Of a stretch of 8,539 bases of DNA, positions 1-3,670 are shown piece after piece (position 1 is the stretch's first letter; each line of letters begins with the position of its first letter). The notes under the pieces were generated by a model, which saw nothing but the letters and a program-made list of their open reading frames with translations, made no database searches and had not been told where the DNA came from. Origin of the DNA: an uncultured Oscillospiraceae bacterium (GTDB lineage: Bacteria > Bacillota > Clostridia > Oscillospirales > Acutalibacteraceae). The position numbers and the translations under genes are program-made. The DNA lies in the NCBI GenBank assembly GCA_900552925.1, contig USBH01000066.1, forward strand, positions 1-8,539, written 5' to 3'.

Positions 1-38
1 CTAATTCGTCGGCAGCGTCAGATGTGTATAAGAGACAG
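1..38 (+). other. Nextera (Tn5) sequencing adapter, not biological
   Basis: Positions 6-38 are the complete Nextera read-1 transposase adapter; its last 19 bases (20-38) are the Tn5 mosaic end. The five bases before it, CTAAT, are the 3' end of an i5 index, and the other contig end carries the complement of the full index CGTCTAAT. Translating the mosaic end gives the familiar artefact peptide MCIRDS on one strand and SYTHLTLPT on the other. Real sequence starts at about 39. Confidence 0.98.
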
Positions 39-195
39 CGATAAACTTCATATCGTGGCGGTAAAACCAGTTCGCCCTGCGGTAGGCGCGCACCGCCTTG
101 AAGCCGGCGTAGAGGAAGTACACCTCAGCCCGGCTGCGTGCGGCGGGGTCGCGCTCCATCACGGCGTCCAGCTCCGCTTTCAGCTTCGAAAACAA
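39..195 (-). CDS. cysE: Serine O-acetyltransferase, N-terminal fragment (cut by contig end)
   Basis: CysE transfers acetyl from acetyl-CoA to L-serine, the committed step of cysteine synthesis in the cytoplasm. Only the first 52 residues are present; the gene runs into the adapter, so the hexapeptide-repeat catalytic domain is missing. The visible part matches the family's N-terminal helical region: ERDPAARS at residues 14-21, LYAGFKAVRAYRRA at 28-41, then FYRHDMKFI. The start is taken as TTG at 195, because AAGGAG (204-209) lies 8 nt upstream and family similarity begins there; the in-frame ATG further upstream would lie inside the riboswitch. The T-box leader directly upstream, with a cysteine specifier, independently supports the assignment. 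In many Bacillota cysE is followed by cysS, which would lie beyond the contig end. Confidence 0.9.
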
Positions 196-203
196 TCGAT
201 CAT

Positions 204-209
204 CTCCTT
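204..209 (-). promoter_or_regulatory. Ribosome binding site deciding the cysE TTG start
   Basis: AAGGAG on the minus strand, 8 nt before the TTG at 195. An ATG at 201-203 overlaps the spacer but is out of frame with cysE. Confidence 0.75.
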
Positions 210-217
210 GAGAAAAC

Positions 218-250
218 AAAAAGCCCCGAACGCACAAGGCGCTCGGGGGC
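218..250 (-). terminator. Intrinsic terminator of the cysE T-box
   Basis: On the minus strand CCCCGAGCGC (248-239) pairs with GCGTTCGGGG (233-224), a 10-bp stem with one G-U pair and a 5-nt loop, followed by TTTTTGTTTT. It shares bases 244-252 with the antiterminator, so the two folds exclude each other. Confidence 0.9.
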
Positions 251-254
251 GAAA

Positions 255-270
255 ATGCGCATATGCGCAT
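255..270. repeat. 16-bp perfect palindrome in the T-box antiterminator loop
   Basis: ATGCGCATATGCGCAT is its own reverse complement and also a direct repeat of ATGCGCAT. It lies between the T-box sequence and the terminator, where it would form an extra hairpin inside the antiterminator loop. Confidence 0.7.
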
Positions 271-476
271 AAAATCCGCGGTTCCACTCCGGTTTATCAC
301 TCAAAAGCGGCTTAACGTGCCGCCGCCGTACGCGGCTCACCCATGGCTCACCGCATCCGCTCGCGAATGCACTTCGCCCGGCGCCTCCCTGCGGCAGCTT
401 TCAGCCGACGGCCGCCGCTCTCTTTCGGTCGCAGTTCCGGGTTACTCGTTCGGTCACAGCGTTTTTCGTATGCTTT

Positions 477-505
477 ATTCTAACACAGCCGCGCGCAAAA
501 CGCAA
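477..505 (-). promoter_or_regulatory. SigA-type promoter of the cysE T-box transcript
   Basis: -35 TTGCGT (505-500), 17-bp spacer, -10 TAGAAT (482-477). Transcription would begin near 470, just upstream of Stem I. Confidence 0.75.
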
Positions 506-624
506 GCAATCCACCCGCAATATTTTATGCGCTCTCAGATAAGGGCGTTACACTCTATTTTTAATGCAGCCGTATACGTAGGCATTTCCGTTAAAAGTTC
601 ATCACTGTTTTCTCGATTCCCAAT

Positions 625-670
625 GTAAAACAATGGCCCCGGGTTCACAACTCCAGGGCCTTTGTTTTAC
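625..670. terminator. Long bidirectional terminator hairpin after the lipoprotein gene
   Basis: GTAAAACAA (625-633) pairs with TTGTTTTAC (662-670); inside it an 8-bp GC-rich stem (635-642 with 653-660, one G-T pair) closes a 10-nt loop. The arms give a T-rich tail on both strands. Its right end overlaps the TAG stop of the lipoprotein gene. It separates that gene from the cysE promoter. Confidence 0.8.
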
Positions 671-1161
671 TATTCAGCAGGTGTAAGAACTACTGTATCG
701 GTTAGAACATATTTTTTCACTTCTCCGCTCCAGCATTCTTCTTTGGAAACCGCCACGCTTCCCAATGAAATCTTTTCTCCGTTCTCCATAACACAGGAAA
801 ACTTCAAGTAAATTGGGTCAACGTTTCTCGCTTGGATAGACGTTCCAGCTAGAAAAGTGCGATAAGTTCCCCCCTTAAGCAGAGGTTGATTTTCCGCTCC
901 CTCTGCATAAGAAGCTTTCACTTCAGCACCGGCAAAATATCCTCTACTGTCCATACGGTCACACGCAAGGATCTCGATAGATGCTATAGCGGCATTATTT
1001 ACGTTATTTTGTATTTCCAGTTGTAAGTCTGGCATAACCTCACCTTCACGGGAATCCCGACATCCGGAAAGACATGCTATCCCTACAACCGAAATCACAA
1101 AAGCCATGCACAAAAACCTGACAAAATGATTCGTTTTCATCATCGTATTTTTTATAATCAT
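670..1161 (-). CDS. Small secreted lipoprotein of unknown function
   Basis: A protein of up to 163 residues that I do not recognise. The N-terminus is a lipoprotein signal peptide: a basic start (MKTNHFVRF, residues 8-16), a hydrophobic stretch (17-30) and lipobox LSGC with the lipidated Cys at residue 34, so the mature protein should be anchored to the outer face of the membrane. The remaining roughly 130 residues are polar, lack further membrane segments, and are rich in beta-forming stretches (LQLEIQNN, IASIEIL, YLKFSCV, KKYVLTDTVVL), perhaps one small beta-sandwich. The start is uncertain: ATG at 1161 or one of the paired ATGs at 1143/1140. None has a good ribosome site, and 1140 would give a more typical signal peptide. 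Base composition is clearly AT-richer than the metabolic genes, which suggests acquisition. It has its own promoter and terminator, so it is monocistronic. Confidence 0.75.
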   Translation of the reverse strand: MIIKNTMMKTNHFVRFLCMAFVISVVGIACLSGCRDSREGEVMPDLQLEIQNNVNNAAIASIEILACDRMDSRGYFAGAEVKASYAEGAENQPLLKGGTYRTFLAGTSIQARNVDPIYLKFSCVMENGEKISLGSVAVSKEECWSGEVKKYVLTDTVVLTPAE

Positions 1162-1334
1162 TATGGCTTGTTGATACCTGTCCTCGATTACTTCTGCATC
1201 TTCTCCACCCCGCTTTAATTTTTTTTAATTTTAGTGTTTATCGGTCCACAAATTCGCATTATTTTCGTTGGGCTTTCAAAAACGCATTCATCCCTTGACC
1301 GCTCTTTGAATCAGCAGTCATTCTTTATATTCAT
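1162..1334 (-). promoter_or_regulatory. Long AT-rich 5' leader of the lipoprotein gene
   Basis: About 165 nt separate the predicted transcription start (near 1328) from the gene. I see no known riboswitch. It contains the 20-codon reading frame listed separately, an oligo-A tract near 1215-1235, and a ribosome-site-like GGGGTGGAG before a 3-codon frame (ATG-CAG-AAG-TAA). Confidence 0.4.
1259..1321 (-). other. 20-codon reading frame in the leader, possibly a gene remnant
   Basis: ATG at 1321 to TAA at 1259 encodes MTADSKSGQGMNAFLKAQRK. There is no ribosome site, and the ATG lies only about 7 nt from the predicted transcription start. The end resembles the C-terminal tail of crotonase-family proteins (…EGM-x-AFLEKRK), but 20 residues cannot establish homology. 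It could be a leader peptide, a relic, or chance. Confidence 0.2.
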
Positions 1335-1363
1335 ATAATATACAATTTCAGCCTCTATGTCAA
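1335..1363 (-). promoter_or_regulatory. Strong SigA promoter of the lipoprotein gene
   Basis: -35 TTGACA (1363-1358, consensus), 17-bp spacer, -10 TATTAT (1340-1335). Expected transcription start near 1328. Confidence 0.8.
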
Positions 1364-1460
1364 TGATAATTCGTGGATTTACTCCAAATTATATCCTAGA
1401 ATTTCTCATTTTATAATACATGAATTCAACCAATAAACTTTTCCTTTTTTCATTTTTTAA

Positions 1461-1490
1461 AGACCACACAGGGAAATCCCCGTGCGGTCT
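1461..1490 (-). terminator. Terminator hairpin in the displaced PRPP synthase 3'-end copy
   Basis: On the minus strand 1490-1478 pairs with 1473-1461 (13 bp, two G-U pairs) around a 4-nt loop, followed by TTT and then an A-rich run. It is the counterpart of the terminator at 2314-2346. No intact gene now ends into it. Confidence 0.7.
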
Positions 1491-1535
1491 TCGATTGCCT
1501 CGCGCTGCGGCATACAGCAAAAGCGGCGCGTCCGC
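1464..1535. repeat. Direct repeat P, copy A: degenerate copy of the PRPP synthase 3' end and terminator
   Basis: 72 bp aligning without gaps to 2318-2389 (62 of 72 identical by hand count). In the reading frame of the real gene the last codons differ at E, Q and S, and the TAA stop is TAT, so this copy is not under coding selection. The terminator half is almost unchanged. Together with the other copy it brackets the two-repressor island as attL/attR-like ends. Confidence 0.85.
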
Positions 1536-1537
1536 AT

Positions 1538-1559
1538 TATCTAATGTAATAGTTAGATA
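1538..1559. promoter_or_regulatory. Operator-like inverted repeat A
   Basis: TATCTAA - 8 nt - TTAGATA, 7-bp perfect arms. The spacer differs from copy B at 6 of 8 bases while the arms are identical, the pattern expected of a dimeric repressor site. A further half-site TTAGATA sits at 1614-1620, near the expected transcription start of the following gene. Confidence 0.75.
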
Positions 1560-1599
1560 ACGGCAGATTTTTCGACACAAAGCATAGCTCTGTAGAGTA

Positions 1600-1605
1600 T
1601 ATAAT
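1600..1605 (+). promoter_or_regulatory. Candidate -10 element for the plus-strand XRE gene
   Basis: Perfect TATAAT, but no acceptable -35 at 16-18 bp spacing (a TCGACA lies 22 bp upstream). Transcription would start near 1612, within the third TTAGATA half-site, so repression by occupancy is plausible. Confidence 0.45.
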
Positions 1606-1643
1606 GTACACGTTAGATATTTGGAAAGGAGGACAACGCCGGT

Positions 1644-1985
1644 ATGACACTCCATGAAAAGCTGAGATACCTGCGCAGTCTGGAAAAACTCCCGCAGCAC
1701 ATGATCGCCGATATTCTTCAGGTGGAAAGAAGCACGTATTCCTACTATGAAAAGGGAAAAACAACGCCAAGCGTCTACGCGCTCTTTGCGCTTTCCAAGC
1801 TCTACGATCTTCCCATGGAATTTTTTGTGGACGATAATTGGGAGCTGGACGGGGCCGACGCTTTCCTGCAATCGCACATGCAGATGCACGGGCACAAAAA
1901 CTCGGAAACCGCCCGGGAGCTGCTAAAGCATATGGACTACTACAAAAAGCTGATGCGGTACAAAAAGAAAAAGAACGGGAAATGA
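1644..1985 (+). CDS. XRE-family helix-turn-helix repressor (113 aa)
   Basis: A small cytoplasmic DNA-binding regulator. Residues 4-62 form a Cro/C1-type helix-turn-helix: LRYLRSLEKLPQHMIADIL, then recognition-helix-like VERSTYSYYEKGKTTPS and the stabilising helix ALFALSKLYDLPMEFF. Residues 63-113 form a charged tail ending in a run of lysines, with no catalytic or toxin domain I recognise. The start at 1644 is supported by AAAGGAGG (1625-1632), 11 nt upstream. It is the only plus-strand gene in the window and meets the 69-aa repressor tail to tail, with 5 bp between stops. Its upstream region holds operator A and a third half-site, so autoregulation is likely (inference). The target could also be the partner's promoter, which carries the same operator. 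Confidence 0.85.
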   Translation: MTLHEKLRYLRSLEKLPQHMIADILQVERSTYSYYEKGKTTPSVYALFALSKLYDLPMEFFVDDNWELDGADAFLQSHMQMHGHKNSETARELLKHMDYYKKLMRYKKKKNGK

Positions 1986-1990
1986 CCGCA

Positions 1991-2200
1991 TCATTTCTCG
2001 TTCGTAATCTCAAAAAGATCGTTCGGCGTACATTCCAGAATGTCGCAAAGCTCCTGTATACGCTTATAGCTGATCGAACGGGTTTCATTGTTCACCATTT
2101 TCTTGAAATTCTGGTAACCCGTTCCTCCGAGCTGCATAAACAGCCAGTATTTCGTTTTCCCTTTGCTTTCAAGCAAATCCAACACGCGCAAGCGAACCAT
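1991..2200 (-). CDS. Small Cro/C1-type helix-turn-helix repressor (69 aa)
   Basis: A minimal single-domain DNA-binding protein, almost entirely one helix-turn-helix. It has the layout of short Cro/CI-like regulators: LDLLESKGKTKYWLFMQLG (residues 7-25), recognition region GTGYQNFKKMVNNETRSI (26-43), then RIQELCDILECTPNDLFEI. The reading frame is open further upstream to 2323, but ATG at 2200 is chosen: GGAGGGAG lies 5 nt before it, family similarity begins there, and the upstream part is the operator repeat. Operator B (2215-2236) sits just before the ribosome site, so a bound repressor would block this gene. Convergent with the 113-aa XRE gene. Nothing in it suggests a toxin. Confidence 0.85.
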   Translation of the reverse strand: MVRLRVLDLLESKGKTKYWLFMQLGGTGYQNFKKMVNNETRSISYKRIQELCDILECTPNDLFEITNEK

Positions 2201-2214
2201 CTGACTCCCTCCAT

Positions 2215-2236
2215 TATCTAACGTCTCCATTAGATA
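2215..2236. promoter_or_regulatory. Operator-like inverted repeat B
   Basis: TATCTAA - 8 nt - TTAGATA, with the same arms and spacing as 1538-1559. It ends 15 bp upstream of the 69-aa repressor's start codon. I see no convincing -35/-10 pair for that gene in repeat O; a TATATA near 2250 (minus) is the best -10. Confidence 0.75.
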
Positions 2237-2293
2237 ATGCCAGATTTTCCAGCCCCATATATAGCACTTAAGAGTATATAACTTACACGTTAG
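2215..2293. repeat. Direct repeat O, copy B: promoter/operator segment
   Basis: 79-bp partner of 1538-1616, same orientation. Relative to the gene it precedes it is reversed: copy A reads into its gene rightwards, copy B leftwards. That is what a single segment between two divergent genes would give after being split and duplicated. Confidence 0.85.
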
Positions 2294-2313
2294 GTTCTGT
2301 GTTGAAAAGCAAA

Positions 2314-2346
2314 GAAGCCGCACAGGGAAATCCCCGTGCGGTCTTC
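2314..2346 (-). terminator. Terminator of the PRPP synthase gene
   Basis: On the minus strand the stem pairs 2341-2332 with 2327-2318, extended by 2346-2343 with 2317-2314 past a one-base bulge. The loop is 4 nt and the tail TTTGCTTTT. It starts about 20 nt after the TAA at 2366-2368. Confidence 0.85.
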
Positions 2347-2389
2347 GGTTGCCTTGTGTTGCAGCTTACAGCGAAAGCTGCTCGTCCGC
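2318..2389. repeat. Direct repeat P, copy B: functional PRPP synthase 3' end and terminator
   Basis: Covers the last seven codons plus stop of the intact PRPP synthase gene and its terminator stem. Similarity to copy A stops sharply inside the gene at 2389, as expected where a duplicated gene end begins. Confidence 0.85.
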
Positions 2390-3544
2390 GTATTTGGCGC
2401 GCTCGAGCGCGCGCTTCTTGAGCAGCGCTTCGATCTTGCTGTGCGGGTCCAAAAGCGAGCTGATCGAAACGTCGTGGTTCAGTGCGGAAATGAAATACGC
2501 GATGTACTTCGAGACGTCGACCTCGTGGAACCACGGGCGGTTGCGCAGCTCGGGTTTCAGGTAGGTCAGGTTGCTGCCGAAGATGCCGTCGATCAGGCCC
2601 TGCTCGTACGCCTTGTCGAACTTTTCCAGACCGTTCGTGAAGATGGCGTACGTCGCATACGCGAAGAAGCGGTTCGCACGGCGCTCCTTGACGTTCTCCG
2701 CGATGTCGAGCACGGATTCGCCCGAGGAGATGATGTCGTCGGCGACGAAAACGTCCTTGCCCTCAACCGAGGCGCCGAGGTACTCGTGCGCGACGATCGG
2801 GTTGCGGCCGTCCACAATACGGGAATAGTCGCGGCGCTTGTAGAACATGCCGAGCTCCACGCCGAGCACGGAGGCGTAGTGCATGTTGCGGTTCAGCGCG
2901 CCCTCGTCCGGGCTGACGATCATGAAGTCGTTCTTGTCGGTCGAGAGGTCCGGGAAGTCCTTGAAGAGCTTCTTGAGCACCTGATACTCCGGCATCAGGT
3001 TGTCGAAGCCCATGACCGGCACGGCGTTCTGCACGCGCGGGTCGTGCGCGTCGAAGGTAAGCAGGTTGGAGACGCCCATGTGCTGCAGCTCCTGCAGCAT
3101 GTACGCGCAGTCGAGCGACTCGCGGTAGCTGCGGCGGTGCTGGCGGCCGCCGTACAGCAGCGGCATGACGACGTTCATGCGGTGCGCCTTGCCGCTCGCC
3201 GCCTGAATCAGACGCTTGAGGTCCTGATAATGGTCGTCCGGCGACATGCGGTTTTCCTGCCCGAAGTAGTTGTAGGTCAGGCTGTAGTTGCCCACGTCCA
3301 CGATGAAGAACAGATCATATCCGCGCACGGTGGAATTGATCATGCCCTTGCCGTCTCCGGAGGAGAAGCGGGGGCAGCTGCTCTCGATGAGGAAGGTATC
3401 GTAGTCGAGCCCGGCGAGCTTCGCCCAGCGAACCAGATGCGCTTCCACCTTCTTGGAAAGCTCCTGCGCACCGGCAAGCGAGATGATGCCGAGCGGGGCC
3501 ACCCGGTTCTCGGCGCTGAAAAGGGTCTGTGATTCCATTACCAT
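2366..3544 (-). CDS. prs: Ribose-phosphate pyrophosphokinase (PRPP synthase), long clostridial form
   Basis: Makes 5-phosphoribosyl diphosphate from ribose 5-phosphate and ATP in the cytoplasm, feeding purine, pyrimidine, NAD, histidine and tryptophan synthesis. The 392 residues carry the family landmarks in order: an ATP-loop equivalent YGGRQHRRS (131-139), FDAHDP (164-169, metal-binding His region), SPDEGALNR (211-219, pyrophosphate loop) and the PRPP-binding loop VADDIISSGES (267-277). Standard bacterial enzymes are about 315 residues with RQDR and SPDxGG; here these read RQHR and SPDEGA, and the chain is about 75 residues longer. It is therefore a divergent subfamily, and allosteric behaviour may differ. 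The ATG at 3544 has AAGGAG 7 nt upstream. It has its own promoter, but no terminator separates it from the GH42 gene upstream. Its 3' end is duplicated at 1464-1535. Confidence 0.9.
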   Translation of the reverse strand: MVMESQTLFSAENRVAPLGIISLAGAQELSKKVEAHLVRWAKLAGLDYDTFLIESSCPRFSSGDGKGMINSTVRGYDLFFIVDVGNYSLTYNYFGQENRMSPDDHYQDLKRLIQAASGKAHRMNVVMPLLYGGRQHRRSYRESLDCAYMLQELQHMGVSNLLTFDAHDPRVQNAVPVMGFDNLMPEYQVLKKLFKDFPDLSTDKNDFMIVSPDEGALNRNMHYASVLGVELGMFYKRRDYSRIVDGRNPIVAHEYLGASVEGKDVFVADDIISSGESVLDIAENVKERRANRFFAYATYAIFTNGLEKFDKAYEQGLIDGIFGSNLTYLKPELRNRPWFHEVDVSKYIAYFISALNHDVSISSLLDPHSKIEALLKKRALERAKYADEQLSL

Positions 3545-3585
3545 GTGATAGCTCCTTCAAAACTGCATTTCATGCATTTTCCGTC

Positions 3586-3600
3586 TCTGCCGCAGGCAGA
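3586..3600. other. Small hairpin in the prs 5' leader
   Basis: TCTGCC-GCA-GGCAGA, a 6-bp perfect stem with a 3-nt loop, next to a weaker TGCAT/ATGCA inverted repeat at 3564-3576. It lies between the promoter and the ribosome site. There is no T-run, so it is not a terminator; a role in mRNA stability or leader control is only possible. Confidence 0.4.
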
Positions 3601-3623
3601 ATCTGTCGGCATTTGTCAGTTAA

Positions 3624-3652
3624 AATATAACACAAACCGCCGTACATTGCTA
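3624..3652 (-). promoter_or_regulatory. Extended -10 promoter of prs
   Basis: -10 TATATT (3629-3624) preceded by TG one base upstream (extended -10); weak -35 TAGCAA (3652-3647) at 17-bp spacing. It gives a leader of about 70 nt. Confidence 0.6.
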
Positions 3653-3670
3653 CTGAAAAGCCAATATTTA

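Larger units (their letters stand above)
218..470 (-). promoter_or_regulatory. T-box riboswitch (tRNA-Cys sensing) leader of cysE
   Basis: Read on the minus strand, this leader has T-box parts in the right order. In Stem I, CCCGG (441-437) pairs with CCGGG (381-377), and CCG (453-451) with CGG (359-357), enclosing an internal loop. The 3' side of that loop carries UGC (371-369), a cysteine codon followed by A. An AGAGAGC segment lies near 423-417. The T-box sequence GGAGUGGAACCGCG is at 290-277. Its bulge UGGA (286-283) complements UCCA, the acceptor end of tRNA-Cys with discriminator U73. The antiterminator can form as GCGG (279-276) with UCGC (252-249) plus CGGAG (291-287) with CCCCG (248-244), using one A-C mismatch; its 3' side is the 5' half of the terminator. 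Uncharged tRNA-Cys should allow readthrough into cysE. Confidence 0.93.
1538..1616. repeat. Direct repeat O, copy A: promoter/operator segment
   Basis: 79 bp aligning without gaps to 2215-2293 in the same orientation, 58 of 79 identical (about 73%) by hand count. The best conserved parts are the TATCTAA/TTAGATAA arms, CAGATTTT, GAGTATATAA and TACACGTTAG. Confidence 0.85.

Noticed and set aside
22..628. Plus-strand frames starting MCIRDS and around 263
   Set aside because: The first begins in the adapter. Both are antisense to cysE and its T-box leader.
1389..2088. Minus-strand frames of 168 and 183 codons across the XRE gene
   Set aside because: Antisense to the 113-aa repressor and running through repeats; no ribosome site and no domain.
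1644..2200. Toxin-antitoxin interpretation of the convergent pair
   Set aside because: Both proteins are DNA-binding only, TA genes are normally co-directional and overlapping, and no toxin fold is apparent.
2201..2323. N-terminal extension of the 69-aa repressor (41 more residues)
   Set aside because: The extension is the translated operator repeat. A strong ribosome site and family similarity put the start at 2200. The similar peptide near the other repeat copy only reflects the DNA repeat.
2336..3532. 398-codon plus-strand frame opposite prs
   Set aside because: Low-complexity antisense shadow; no ribosome site or family motif.
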